Notes: generated by a model from the sequence alone, not told the origin. A stretch of 32,954 nucleotides of DNA from Gammaproteobacteria bacterium (GCA_023228645.1 JALOAT010000045.1:1-32954), one strand, 5' to 3'. Positions 16,202 to 24,271 are shown, counted from the stretch's first letter. Program-made: numbers and translations.

Positions 16202-16283
16202 TGACTAAAGTTACAGACGCGCGGCAGACCGCCACCTAGGCTGGCCGCTTTTCCACCGGAATCGACAGAAGGAAACCACCACC

Positions 16284-16841
16284 ATGAGAAAAATCCTCGC
16301 GTTCATCGCCGTATGCATCCCGTTCACGACCGTTGCTGACGAAATTCAGGATCGCAAGCAGTCGAGCGCTGCCATCATCAAGGAATTCGCCGGCGCCCTG
16401 CAGAACGAGCTGAAGCGCGCCATGGCAGAGGGCGGTCCGTTGCAGGCCATCGAAGTCTGCAACCAACTGGCCCCCGGGATTGCCGCACAGCACTCCAAAA
16501 AGACCGGTTGGCGCATCGCCCGCACCGCGCTCAAGGTGCGTAACACTGAAAACGCACCCGATGCCTGGGAGACCACCGTGCTGAACGATTTCGAGGCACG
16601 CAAGGCCAAGGGCGAGGCCGTGGAAAACCTCGCCCATGCCGAGATCGTCGAGCAGGATGGCCAGCGCGTGTTCCGGTTCATGAAGGCCATCCCGACGGCG
16701 GAGGTCTGCCTCAAGTGCCACGGCGCCGAACTGGCGGAACCGGTCAAGACCAAGCTTGACGCCTATTATCCGGCCGACCAGGCACGTGGGTTCAATGTCG
16801 GGGACATCCGCGGCGCGTTCACCATCAGCCAGCCCATGTAG
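16284..16841 (+). CDS. DUF3365 (Tll0287-like) periplasmic c-type heme protein
   Basis: A 185-residue exported protein. A signal peptide (residues 1-18, ending VADE) precedes a Tll0287-like domain, a PAS-like heme-binding fold used for redox or gas sensing. The c-type heme attachment motif CLKCH is at 142-146. Upstream family segments include AIEVCNQLAPGIA and the WRIARTALKVRNTENAPDAWE stretch, the latter being the DUF3365 signature. There is no attached kinase or cyclase domain, so it is a free periplasmic sensor or electron carrier. AGAAGGAAA precedes the ATG. It is followed at once by a terminator and converges on the CBS gene. Confidence 0.9.
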   Translation: MRKILAFIAVCIPFTTVADEIQDRKQSSAAIIKEFAGALQNELKRAMAEGGPLQAIEVCNQLAPGIAAQHSKKTGWRIARTALKVRNTENAPDAWETTVLNDFEARKAKGEAVENLAHAEIVEQDGQRVFRFMKAIPTAEVCLKCHGAELAEPVKTKLDAYYPADQARGFNVGDIRGAFTISQPM

Positions 16842-16859
16842 CATCTCTGGACCGACTCC

Positions 16860-16881
16860 AAGGGGGCCGCACGGCCCCCTT
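16860..16881. terminator. Bidirectional terminator after DUF3365 gene
   Basis: AAGGGGGCC and GGCCCCCTT form a perfect 9-bp stem with a GCAC loop. ACTTTTT follows on the plus strand. It lies between the convergent DUF3365 and CBS genes. Confidence 0.8.
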
Positions 16882-16899
16882 ACTTTTTGGGCGTGGCGA

Positions 16900-17349
16900 T
16901 TATTTGCGGGTTTCCTGCTCCAGATCCCGCCCGCGAAACGGGATTCGCGCCAATGCCGAGAGCTCATCGGTCAGCAGTTCGAGCACATCGTCCACGGCGA
17001 TGATGCCGACCAGGCGGCCATGTTGATCATCCACCACGGGCACGCGCCGTACTGCACGGGCGCGCATGCGCTTGAGAGTCTCCCACAGGCCATCGCTTTC
17101 CCGCGCCACCAGCAGGTCGATGCTCATGACGTCGCCTGCCGTCACGGCGGCAGGTTCCACCTCCTGCGCCATGACCTCCACGACGAGGTCGCGATCGGTC
17201 ACCAGGCCGACCGGCACCGGCGCGTCTATGCTTTCCACCACCACCAGGTCGCCCACGTGGTACTGACGCATGAGCCGCGCCAGTTCAGGTACTGGATCCT
17301 TGCGCCGGGCGATGATGACTTCTCGGTTGCAGAACTGACCTACGGACAT
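16900..17349 (-). CDS. CBS-domain pair protein
   Basis: A 149-residue cytoplasmic protein composed of two CBS motifs (about residues 6-62 and 72-130), forming a Bateman module that usually binds adenosyl ligands. Typical segments are HVGDLVVVESIDAPVPVGLVTDRDLV in the first motif and RRVPVVDDQHGRLVGIIAVDDVLELL in the second. The start at 17349 is chosen because AAGGAGG lies just upstream; longer in-frame extensions lack it. No effector domain is attached, so it probably works as a small regulatory subunit. It is divergent from the RMD1-family gene with less than 90 bp between chosen starts. Confidence 0.92.
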   Translation of the reverse strand: MSVGQFCNREVIIARRKDPVPELARLMRQYHVGDLVVVESIDAPVPVGLVTDRDLVVEVMAQEVEPAAVTAGDVMSIDLLVARESDGLWETLKRMRARAVRRVPVVDDQHGRLVGIIAVDDVLELLTDELSALARIPFRGRDLEQETRK

Positions 17350-17431
17350 GAGCGCCCCCTCCTTGCCTCTGATCAGCGGCCCGGATGCCGCCCTGGAGGA
17401 AACTATATGCGAGCAGTCACGGCTCGGCCCC

Positions 17432-18190
17432 ATGACTGCACGTGCCCTGTTTCTCGGCGAACGCCTGGACTTGCGCAGCTTCGATGCCGGTGCGCTGGCG
17501 CGTACACCGCTGGTGGTGCGCGTCGGCGAAGGCTATGGCGTGTTGTCCCGCTACGGGACCGTGGTGATGTTCGGGGTATCCGAAACGGAGGGGGCACAAT
17601 TCCTCGCCACACTGAGGCCCTGGATCAGTTCCCCGTTCGATAGCCCTGAAAGCGAGGATACGGAGCTCCGCGCCCGCCCCGGCGAGCGGGAGGGCGTGGA
17701 CGACGGCCTCGTCACCGTGACGGAATTTTCGCTGGAACGCTTGCAGGTGGTCGCCGACGTGCTCGCCAAGAGCGCTGTGCTCTCGTACTGCGAAACCGAT
17801 GTGGCCCGCGTGTTCGATCGCATCGAACCGCTTGCCGAACGCCTGCGCAAGAAAGGCACCTCGCGGCAGGAGGCCAAAGCATTGGTCAACTACATCGGCG
17901 GCGCGCTCCTCACGCAGCATCGCACCGTGGGCCGGGTCGCCGTTCTCGAAAAACCGGAGCTGCTGTGGGAGCACCCGGAGCTGGAGCGCCTCTATTACCG
18001 GCTCAGCCACGAGTACGAGCTCGGCGACCGGCAGGCGGCGCTCGATGCGAAGCTCTCGCTTATCGCACGCACCGCCGAGACCTTCCTCGATCTATTGCAG
18101 AACAAACGCAGCCTGCGTGTGGAGTGGTACATCGTGTTGCTCATCGTGCTGGAGATCCTGCTTACCAGCTATGAGCGTTTCGTCGGCTGA
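17432..18190 (+). CDS. RMD1/Sif2 family protein (DUF155)
   Basis: A 252-residue protein of the DUF155/RMD1 family, known from yeast and mitochondrial homologues and from bacteria of unclear function. The N-terminus (ARALFLGERLDLRSFD) and the central GEGYGVLSRYGTVVMFGV segment are family features. A helical region follows, ending in a C-terminal membrane helix (WYIVLLIVLEILLTSYERF), so it is probably tail-anchored in the inner membrane. An upstream in-frame ATG at 17348 would share the tetranucleotide CATG with the divergent CBS start codon. I prefer 17432, where family similarity begins, although its ribosome site is weak. It ends 5 bp before the convergent EamA stop. Confidence 0.85.
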   Translation: MTARALFLGERLDLRSFDAGALARTPLVVRVGEGYGVLSRYGTVVMFGVSETEGAQFLATLRPWISSPFDSPESEDTELRARPGEREGVDDGLVTVTEFSLERLQVVADVLAKSAVLSYCETDVARVFDRIEPLAERLRKKGTSRQEAKALVNYIGGALLTQHRTVGRVAVLEKPELLWEHPELERLYYRLSHEYELGDRQAALDAKLSLIARTAETFLDLLQNKRSLRVEWYIVLLIVLEILLTSYERFVG

Positions 18191-18195
18191 CACCG

Positions 18196-19149
18196 TCAGT
18201 CGCGCACACGCACCGGGGCACCTCGCCTGCCAACGCCACGCCTGTACGCAGCAAGCGCGGCGGCCATTTCCCGCCAGCTCCGCACACGCAGCAGGCGGCC
18301 ACCGAACTGGTAGCACAACAGACCAACGATGATGAACGACGTGCCGCCCCACACCAGGGCATGCAGCGCCTCGCCGTTGAACCAATGCCCCATGAAAAGG
18401 GCGAGCACCGGCGAGATCAGTGTGATCAACGCGATCACACCGGCGGGCAGGTGGCGCAACACGTAAAAATACAGCACGAACCCGAGCGCGGTGCCGAACA
18501 CGCCGAGATAGACGATGGCCCAAAGCGAACGTGGCTCCACCGCATGGGGTACCTGCCCGTCGAAGAGATACCACGTCGCCAGATAGAGAGGCACCGCGAT
18601 GGACAAGGCGCCGGCATTCAACGCCACCGGATGCAACTGGGCGCCAGAGCGCTTGATCCAAACCGTGCTGGCCGAATGCAGCAGCGCGGCTACCAGCACC
18701 GCCGTGATGCCGAGCCACGCCTGCCCTTCCAGGTGAATGCCGGCCCCGAATACCAGCAGCAAACCGATCAGCCCGAGGACCAGGCCGAAGAGCCGTACAA
18801 ACGAGAAGAAGCGTTCACCAAGCCACAGCGCGGCCATGATACCGGTGGCGAAAGGCGTGACACCGAACAGCACGGAGATGAATCCCGAAGGGATGTACTG
18901 CGCCCCCCAATAGGTGCACAGCATGGAGCCGAACACGCCCAGCGTGGCCGCCAAATAGGCCTGGCGCGCACTCCGGTGCCAGGGAAAGGGCACGCGCAGC
19001 AGGGCAATGAACCCGAAGCAAAGCACGGCACCGATGACCATGCGCGCGGTGACGCCGAACAAAAAGCCCGTCTCCGCACTCCACTTGATGGCCAGCGGGG
19101 TGGTCGCCCAGATCAGGATCACGCCTAGGTAAGCGGTAGGCACCGACAT
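18196..19149 (-). CDS. EamA family (DMT superfamily) exporter
   Basis: A 317-residue inner-membrane protein with ten predicted helices in two EamA repeats. First-repeat features are VILIWATTPLAIKWSAE and YIPSGFISVLFGVTPFATGIMAALWLGERF. The second repeat contains LPAGVIALITLISPVLALFMGHWFNGEAL, the conserved end of EamA domains. These transporters export amino acids, nucleosides or other small metabolites. The substrate cannot be inferred. The start at 19149 has a GGAG ribosome site and leaves a short cytoplasmic N-terminus. It is preceded on its strand by a terminator, so it has its own promoter. Confidence 0.92.
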   Translation of the reverse strand: MSVPTAYLGVILIWATTPLAIKWSAETGFLFGVTARMVIGAVLCFGFIALLRVPFPWHRSARQAYLAATLGVFGSMLCTYWGAQYIPSGFISVLFGVTPFATGIMAALWLGERFFSFVRLFGLVLGLIGLLLVFGAGIHLEGQAWLGITAVLVAALLHSASTVWIKRSGAQLHPVALNAGALSIAVPLYLATWYLFDGQVPHAVEPRSLWAIVYLGVFGTALGFVLYFYVLRHLPAGVIALITLISPVLALFMGHWFNGEALHALVWGGTSFIIVGLLCYQFGGRLLRVRSWREMAAALAAYRRGVGRRGAPVRVRD

Positions 19150-19190
19150 GCTCGCAGCTCCGCGTGGGCGCGCCCGGCCGGGCGCACAAG

Positions 19191-19217
19191 AAAAAAGGCC
19201 GCAGGAAGGCTGCGGCC
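19191..19217 (-). terminator. Rho-independent terminator of the 67-residue gene
   Basis: Read on the minus strand, GGCCGCAG and CTGCGGCC form a perfect 8-bp stem with a 5-base loop, followed by six T. It lies between the small gene at 19337-19540 and the EamA start, insulating the latter. Confidence 0.8.
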
Positions 19218-19336
19218 TCGGGTTGCTCCTGGAATGACCCGCCGTGCTGGCAAACCGTGCACCGCACGGGCGGGTGCATCTCACGGGTGCAGTGTCGGCG
19301 AGCGGATTTTGTGCGTCAAGCGCATGGCACGGAGAA

Positions 19337-19540
19337 TCACCCGACCTTTCTCAGCCAGTCGGTAAAGCCGTCCATTTTGCCGTTCCGGCCGTCTCCATAG
19401 CCGGCCTCATAGGCTTCGGTGACGTGCTGCGGGCCGCGAGGCGGGTTGTGCAGATAGCCGCAGGCCCAGCCATCGATGTACTGCCAATCGACGCCGGCCT
19501 TCTCCATGGTATCCATCATCTGGTAGTAGGTCGTGTTCAT
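19337..19540 (-). CDS. Small hypothetical protein (67 residues)
   Basis: A 67-residue cytoplasmic protein that I do not recognise. It is aromatic-rich, with the segments TTYYQMMDTMEKAGVDWQYI and EAYEAGYGDGRNGKMDGFTDW. The repeated aromatic-Ala/Gly-Tyr-x-Asp-Gly pattern suggests a compact conserved fold rather than chance coding. A good ribosome site (GGAAGGA) precedes the ATG, and a strong terminator lies downstream, supporting a real gene. It may share a transcript with the 61-residue gene further upstream on the same strand, but the gap of about 155 bp leaves this open. Confidence 0.65.
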   Translation of the reverse strand: MNTTYYQMMDTMEKAGVDWQYIDGWACGYLHNPPRGPQHVTEAYEAGYGDGRNGKMDGFTDWLRKVG

Positions 19541-19695
19541 CCCATGTCCTTCCCAATGGCTGACATTGGAAAAATAGACGACCTGTCCCTCGGTGTTTCG
19601 CTATGGAATGCAAAACACGCGACGCCGTGCCACCGCAGCACGCCGACAGTTATCGAGAGAACGGATTCAGGTGGGATAGAAGACGAAGCGCCCGC

Positions 19696-19881
19696 TCAGG
19701 ACGTCCCGGTGTTGTCGCGCAGGCGACGCAGCGCCTCATGGCGATGCGCGAGCAGGGTCTCGAAGATCTGGCGGGCGATCAGGTCGTCCGAATCCGTGCT
19801 GCCCGGCGGCACCTTGGCAAGCTGGGATTCGTAGTGGTCGATGTCGCTCAGGATCTCGGGTTCGGTAAGCGGCGGGAGCAT
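19696..19881 (-). CDS. Small hypothetical helical protein (61 residues)
   Basis: A 61-residue protein with no recognised family. It is predicted mostly helical, with a hydrophobic heptad-like pattern (ILSDIDHYESQLAKV and then IARQIFETLLAHRHEALRRL), consistent with a small helical hairpin. AAGGA precedes the ATG at proper spacing. It lies downstream of the L,D-transpeptidase on the same strand but 118 bp away. It is probably real, on the basis of its ribosome site and amino-acid composition, but function is unknown. Confidence 0.55.
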   Translation of the reverse strand: MLPPLTEPEILSDIDHYESQLAKVPPGSTDSDDLIARQIFETLLAHRHEALRRLRDNTGTS

Positions 19882-19999
19882 GAGCCGTCCTTGGCTTTAT
19901 TGGTTATCCTCGAACATGATTCTCCCTGCCTGGAGCGGTGCTGTCTGTAGGATTTTTCTGATTCACACGCCAGATAGCGCAGGTATTTTCCGCCCGGGC

Positions 20000-21646
20000 T
20001 CAGGGCACGCCGCCCTCGTGGGTCAGCAGTTCGTACAAGCGGGTGTCGCGGCCGTAGATGTCCTTACGGATATGCAGTTCGTTGAGTTCGTTGACCCAGG
20101 TGGTGAAATAGAGCAGAAAAACCGGCACCGGCTCAGGCAATTCGATGTGCTGCGGCCGACCCGAGGCAAGACTCGCGGCAAATTTCTCCGCGTCCCAATG
20201 CTGACCAAACAGGAAGGCCGCCAGTTCGGAAGGCTCCTCGACGCGGATGCAACCGGAACTCAGCGCCAGACTGCGCGCATGGAATTGGCCCGGGTGTGGG
20301 GTGTCGTGCAGGTAGATGGCGGGGCTGTCGGCAAGGATGAACTTGTAGCGTCCCAACGCATTACCCGGCCCCGGATCCTGGCGCAGCGTATAGGGGAACG
20401 GCTTCGCCTCGTAACGTGCCCAGTCGAGCTTTGCAGGATTCACCTCCGTGCCCTGCCCACGCAGGTCGCTGAACACCTTCAGCCGCAGGTCGGTCAGGAG
20501 CGCCGGGTTACGCGCCAGTTTGGGCAGGAGGTCTTCACGAAGCACCGTTTCCGGTACGTACCAATAGGGATTCAGCACCAGCGAGGTGATGCGCGTTGCG
20601 AGGGCCGGCGTCTGCCGCTGATCCCGTCCGATGATCACGCGCATTTCACGGATGGGCAGCCCGGCATCGTAGAGCGCCAGCTCGAACCCCGCCATGTTCA
20701 CCGCCGCATAGCGCGCCGGCAGCTTGCGCGGCAGCCAGCGCCAGCGCTCCATGTTCAGCACGACACCGCGGACGCGTTCTTGAACCGGCACGTTCAGGGC
20801 GGCGCGCGTACCCTCGCCCACTACGCCGTCCGGTTCGAGTCCGTGCAGTTGCTGGAAGTGACGCACCACCTTGTCGAGCTCTTCATCGAACAGCAACTCA
20901 TCGCGCACGGGCTCATCGCGCATCATGCCAGCCATGACCAGGCGCGTGCGCAGCAACGGCACGCGCTTGTCGCGCATGTCTTGCTTGAGGGGCTCCTTGC
21001 CGCGTGGAAGTACCGGCCAGCCGCCGCGCCGCTCCACGGCGTTGTAGCGCGCGAGCGCGACGCGCAGCCGGCGATAGCCCTCGTGCGGCGGCGGCATGGT
21101 GTCGAGGGTGGCGGCGGCGGTCTGTTCGGCCAGCGCCGTTTCCAGGGCCGCGGCGTAGTCGAAGGACTCCGCCGTGATACGCCAGGTCGGGTCCACGTGG
21201 GCCGGTCGAACGCGGCCCTCACGCACGTCGCGCGCATAACTCAGGAAGGCGTCGGACAACAGCAGATCCAGTTGCGCCAACTGCTCCACGTCGCTGGCGT
21301 GCTGCGCGAGGGTCTCGATGGCCGCGACGTGATAGCGCGCTGGTTCGAGTCCCTCGATCCAGGCACGCCGCAGGCGTTCGAGTACATCGGTGGTCTGCAA
21401 CGCGACGCCCGAGGCATCGATCCACGCCGGCGCGTAGTCGCGTGTACGGTAGAAATGCTGAAGCGCCTGGCCGCTGTGGATGTCCTCGCCGTCGACGCCC
21501 GCCGACGGGGCGACGGCCACCACCAGGCGCAGCACATCGCTGATCTCGCCGACGGTGCGCGGGTCCACGGGCCAGCGCATTTCCGCCATTGCGCTGCCGC
21601 AGCAAACCAGCGCCGCAAGAAACCACGGCAGGGCCAGACGCCTCAC
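20000..21646 (-). CDS. L,D-transpeptidase family protein (YcbB/LdtD-like)
   Basis: Periplasmic enzyme expected to form 3-3 peptidoglycan cross-links. The 548-residue product starts with GTG at 21646, overlapping the thioredoxin stop (GTGA), so the two genes are translationally coupled. Residues 1-21 are a signal peptide ending AMA. A large N-terminal domain (about 30-245, FYRTRDYAPAWID) is typical of YcbB. A peptidoglycan-binding repeat lies at about 255-286 (VRHFQQLHGLEPDGVVGEGT) and the YkuD catalytic domain at about 313-510. Active-site features are His447 (IYLHDTP) and SSGCIRV with catalytic Cys466. No key residue is missing. Confidence 0.94.
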   Translation of the reverse strand: MRRLALPWFLAALVCCGSAMAEMRWPVDPRTVGEISDVLRLVVAVAPSAGVDGEDIHSGQALQHFYRTRDYAPAWIDASGVALQTTDVLERLRRAWIEGLEPARYHVAAIETLAQHASDVEQLAQLDLLLSDAFLSYARDVREGRVRPAHVDPTWRITAESFDYAAALETALAEQTAAATLDTMPPPHEGYRRLRVALARYNAVERRGGWPVLPRGKEPLKQDMRDKRVPLLRTRLVMAGMMRDEPVRDELLFDEELDKVVRHFQQLHGLEPDGVVGEGTRAALNVPVQERVRGVVLNMERWRWLPRKLPARYAAVNMAGFELALYDAGLPIREMRVIIGRDQRQTPALATRITSLVLNPYWYVPETVLREDLLPKLARNPALLTDLRLKVFSDLRGQGTEVNPAKLDWARYEAKPFPYTLRQDPGPGNALGRYKFILADSPAIYLHDTPHPGQFHARSLALSSGCIRVEEPSELAAFLFGQHWDAEKFAASLASGRPQHIELPEPVPVFLLYFTTWVNELNELHIRKDIYGRDTRLYELLTHEGGVP

Positions 21647-21987
21647 GCGTCGGCCTCGCCGAACAGCATGGCGTAAGGGCGCGCGATGTCGCGCTCCAGC
21701 TCAGCCAGCGCGAAGGCGCCCGCCCTGCGCACCCACTCCCGACCTTCGAAATGTACGGCGATCACCGGCACGGTGAACACGTTGCAGGCCGCGGCAAGCG
21801 CCTGCGCCTGGCCAACTTCGACGTACGCCAGCGCCAGCTGCGGAAATACGGCGGCAAGCCTCGCCTCGAGCTTGGGCCAGAGCGCCCGGCAAACCCCGCA
21901 ATGGGCCCCGCCGAAATACACGGCCGCGGCGAGATGCTGGTGCACGAAGGCATCGAACTCGGCGAGGGTGTCCAGGCTGGTGACCAT
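21643..21987 (-). CDS. Thioredoxin family protein
   Basis: A 114-residue thioredoxin-fold protein without a signal peptide. The redox motif is CGVC (residues 30-33) rather than the classical CGPC. The cis-proline is in FTVPVIAVHF. It overlaps the L,D-transpeptidase start by 4 bp and sits upstream of it, suggesting coordinated expression. Members of this kind resemble YbbN/TrxA-like oxidoreductases. A plausible role is keeping a cysteine protein reduced, but the transpeptidase acts in the periplasm while this protein appears cytoplasmic, so a direct link is doubtful. The ribosome site is weak. Confidence 0.88.
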   Translation of the reverse strand: MVTSLDTLAEFDAFVHQHLAAAVYFGGAHCGVCRALWPKLEARLAAVFPQLALAYVEVGQAQALAAACNVFTVPVIAVHFEGREWVRRAGAFALAELERDIARPYAMLFGEADA

Positions 21988-22105
21988 CGTTTGAGTCGCG
22001 TGAAAGGTCCGAGGATTATTCAGGAGGGGTCAGGGCCGGTCAACGCACGCAAGGATCGCATGGCGCCTGGCGAGGATCCGTGCGTTTCGCTGGTGAAAGC
22101 TCATG

Positions 22106-22122
22106 TCAGGCGGTCGGCCTGA
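22106..22122. other. Short hairpin in the thioredoxin/antitoxin intergenic region
   Basis: TCAGGC and GCCTGA form a 6-bp stem with a 5-base loop followed by GTTTAG. This 284-bp intergenic stretch otherwise holds the antitoxin promoter and nothing else I can identify. Confidence 0.3.
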
Positions 22123-22215
22123 GTTTAGTGTAGTGCTCCACTCTTGTAAGCACATTCAGAACCCGCCCATACGCATCGAGCAACCCGCGCATAATGTATG
22201 GAAATTCCAGTGTTT

Positions 22216-22244
22216 TTGACGAACTTACAGACCATCGCGATAAT
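22216..22244 (+). promoter_or_regulatory. Strong sigma-70 promoter of the antitoxin-like gene
   Basis: TTGACG (22216-22221) and GATAAT (22239-22244) are separated by exactly 17 bases. Each matches the sigma-70 consensus at five of six positions. Transcription would begin near 22251, leaving a leader of only about 20 bases before the ATG at 22272. This is the best promoter seen in the window. Confidence 0.75.
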
Positions 22245-22271
22245 TGCTGAAACGAAAGCGAGGTGCGCGTG

Positions 22272-22655
22272 ATGGCAGTGGACTTGAACGAAGAGGAGCG
22301 TGGCTGTCTCGCGCAACTGGTGATGAACATCTTCGCGGACTGGCGACTCGAGACCGACGAGCAGAAGAACCTGCTGGGCCTCGCCAGTAGCGACGGCATG
22401 CGATCGCTGTCGCATTTCCGTCATGGCACGCCGTTGCCGGACGAGGAAGACATCATCGAGCGTGCACGCCACGTCCTTGGCATCCAGAATTCCCTGCTGC
22501 GCGTCTATCCGTTGAATGCGAACATGCCGCAGTTCTGGCTCTACCATCGCAACAAGGCGCTGAAGGGCTTTCCCCTGCAAATCATGCTTGAGGAGGGCCT
22601 GCCCGGCATGCACCGGGTATGGCGCCACCTGGACTGCACCTTGAACTGGGTGTGA
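22272..22655 (+). CDS. MbcA/ParS/Xre-type antitoxin domain protein (DUF2384-like), orphan
   Basis: A 127-residue protein whose second half matches the MbcA/ParS/Xre antitoxin C-terminal domain. Seen features are an N-terminal helical Xre-like portion, then HVLGIQNSLLRVYPLNANMPQFWLY, and a C-terminus reading RNKALKGFPLQIMLEEGLPGM. This mirrors the family's YP.N......WL...N.AL.G..PL..M.EG pattern. In type II RES/Xre systems this domain binds and blocks an NAD-degrading RES toxin. No RES-domain gene adjoins it: the next gene is a convergent SPOR protein. It may therefore be a solitary regulator. ATG 22272 is favoured over in-frame GTGs at 22263 and 22269 by GCGAGG spacing. Confidence 0.75.
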   Translation: MAVDLNEEERGCLAQLVMNIFADWRLETDEQKNLLGLASSDGMRSLSHFRHGTPLPDEEDIIERARHVLGIQNSLLRVYPLNANMPQFWLYHRNKALKGFPLQIMLEEGLPGMHRVWRHLDCTLNWV

Positions 22656-22659
22656 GCCC

Positions 22660-22682
22660 GGCACCTCAGCATGTGAGGCGCC
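22660..22682. terminator. Hairpin between convergent antitoxin-like and SPOR genes
   Basis: GGC-A-CCTCA pairs with TGAGG-C-GCC, an 8-bp stem with one internal mismatch and a 5-base loop, followed by a weak TGCTGTTT. Positioned between two converging stop codons. Confidence 0.5.
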
Positions 22683-22689
22683 TGCTGTT

Positions 22690-23793
22690 TCAGAGGTCCT
22701 GAGGGCCGGCAATCCACGCCTTGGCGTAGCCGGCCTTCCTGGCTTCGCCTGCCACATAGGCGCGTGCGGCCTCGGCGCTCCCGAAACCGCCGACCGCCAG
22801 GCGATACCAGGTACGGCCGCCATGCTGCGCCACCACGACGCGGGTATCAATGCCCTGCGCCTTGGCGCGCTTCTGGGCGGCTTCCGCACCCTTGCGCTCC
22901 GCGAAGGACTCGAGGTTTACCAGCCAGGTCTGGGTGAGGGCCTTGCGGGCGACCTCCCCCGCAGCGTCCTTTCCGTCAGCCCGCGCCGTGGGACTGGCCG
23001 CTGTTTCGGATTTCGCTGCCACAGGCTTTACCGCCGCCACTGGCTTGACTGGCGCCGCGGGTTCGGCGGGCACAACAACCCCGGACGCGCCTCCCAACGC
23101 CGCAGCCTCCGGCGCCGCATTCAGCTTCGCCTCCAGGGCGTTCACGGTCTGCTGGAGTTCGTCAATGCGCTTGTCGAGGGCGTCCATGTCCGGGGCAGGC
23201 TGCCGGGCGAGCGCACTCAGTTCGGTCATGCGCCGCTTCAGTCCGGCGATTTCGGTCATGGCGGACGACAGTGCCGGATCGGTGGTCGCTGCGTCGTCGC
23301 GCGGGCCGAAGGCGGCCCAGCCCGCGCCAATCGAGACCAGCAGCGCAACCGTACTCATGGCGAGGGCAGTAACGGCGGCAGGGGCGGGACGCTGGGTGGT
23401 GGTCATGCGGTCGTTCTCTTTCTTGGCAGAGGCGCGCGGCGATGCCGTGTGGCCGGCGCCAGTGGCTGGGGTGGGTGTCGACGGCCTCGGCTCGGCCTTC
23501 CTGCCGTCAGCAACGTCCAGATTGAAATCGTCGTCCTTCAACAGGCCATGTACCAGGGCTTCCACGTGCTCGGGCGCGGCGAAGTCCACGACCGGGGTGG
23601 CCTCCTCCTTGCCGGCGCTGGCACTGGCAGCTTCTGGGTTTTTTTCAAACGCATCGAGGAAGGCCTCGAGGTCCTCGAGCTCGTCATCCGACGCGCCTTT
23701 GGCACGCGTCTTGTCGGCCGCGTCGGCGAACACCGGGTCACGCTCGCGGCCGGGTTCGCCATCCGCGCCCGGCGTGTCCTGATCTCTGGCCAT
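22690..23793 (-). CDS. SPOR domain-containing membrane protein
   Basis: A 367-residue bitopic inner-membrane protein. The cytoplasmic N-terminal part (1-138) is long, acidic and disordered, including DDELEDLEAFLDAFE. A membrane helix spans about 139-162, then a periplasmic coiled coil (about 175-227), an Ala/Pro/Val-rich linker, and a C-terminal SPOR domain (about 288-365, TWLVNLESFAERKGAEAAQ ... WYRLAVGGFGS). SPOR domains bind denuded glycan at septa, so a division or septal-remodelling role is likely. The topology resembles DedD or FtsN-like proteins but with a larger cytoplasmic part. GAGGAAAA precedes the ATG. Confidence 0.9.
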   Translation of the reverse strand: MARDQDTPGADGEPGRERDPVFADAADKTRAKGASDDELEDLEAFLDAFEKNPEAASASAGKEEATPVVDFAAPEHVEALVHGLLKDDDFNLDVADGRKAEPRPSTPTPATGAGHTASPRASAKKENDRMTTTQRPAPAAVTALAMSTVALLVSIGAGWAAFGPRDDAATTDPALSSAMTEIAGLKRRMTELSALARQPAPDMDALDKRIDELQQTVNALEAKLNAAPEAAALGGASGVVVPAEPAAPVKPVAAVKPVAAKSETAASPTARADGKDAAGEVARKALTQTWLVNLESFAERKGAEAAQKRAKAQGIDTRVVVAQHGGRTWYRLAVGGFGSAEAARAYVAGEARKAGYAKAWIAGPQDL

Positions 23794-23875
23794 TCATTTT
23801 CCTCGTAAAAACACCACCGCGGCGCCCCCCGCGAACCGAGGAAGCGTAGCAACTTCCCTGCCTCACGCCAAACCG

Positions 23876-24271
23876 CTATTTAGGTGAAAGTTGCAGACAG
23901 ATTGAGTTAATGCAGTAGCGTTTACCTGTAGGCGGCGGGCCATCGTCGAACACATGGCCGAGGTGGGCACCGCAGGTGGCGCACATGACCTCCACGCGAT
24001 GCATGCCGAAACCGTAGTCGTCGGCCGTGACGACGGCCTTTGGGTCGACCGGTTCGGTGTAGCTGGGCCAGCCGGTGCCGGACTCGAACTTGCGTTCCGC
24101 GCGGAACAGGGGCGAGCCGCAGCAAACGCACTGATAGATGCCCGGGTCATGGCTCGCGCAGTACGCCCCGGAAAATGGACGCTCGGTGCCGCGCTGGCGG
24201 CATACGGCGTACTGCTCGGGCGTCAGCTGCGCCTGCCACTCCTCATCGGTCTTGTGGATCTTGAAGGTCAT
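23876..24271 (-). CDS. msrB: Peptide-methionine (R)-S-oxide reductase
   Basis: Repairs oxidised methionine (R-sulfoxide) in proteins. The 131-residue length is standard for a single-domain MsrB. Zinc is held by two CxxC motifs, CVCC (48-51) and CATC (97-100). The catalytic Cys120 is in the RYCINS motif, and FESGTGWPSY is the substrate-site signature. No signal peptide, so it is cytoplasmic. GAGGAG lies upstream of the ATG. It is divergent from the acidic-tail protein gene. Confidence 0.97.
   Translation of the reverse strand: MTFKIHKTDEEWQAQLTPEQYAVCRQRGTERPFSGAYCASHDPGIYQCVCCGSPLFRAERKFESGTGWPSYTEPVDPKAVVTADDYGFGMHRVEVMCATCGAHLGHVFDDGPPPTGKRYCINSICLQLSPK

Noticed and set aside
19841..21676. 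Plus-strand open frame across the L,D-transpeptidase
   Set aside because: The minus strand has a signal peptide, PG-binding repeat and SSGC active site; the plus frame lacks any domain.
22272..23793. Antitoxin-like gene and its neighbour considered as a toxin-antitoxin pair
   Set aside because: The neighbour is convergent and is a SPOR-domain protein, not a RES or other toxin.
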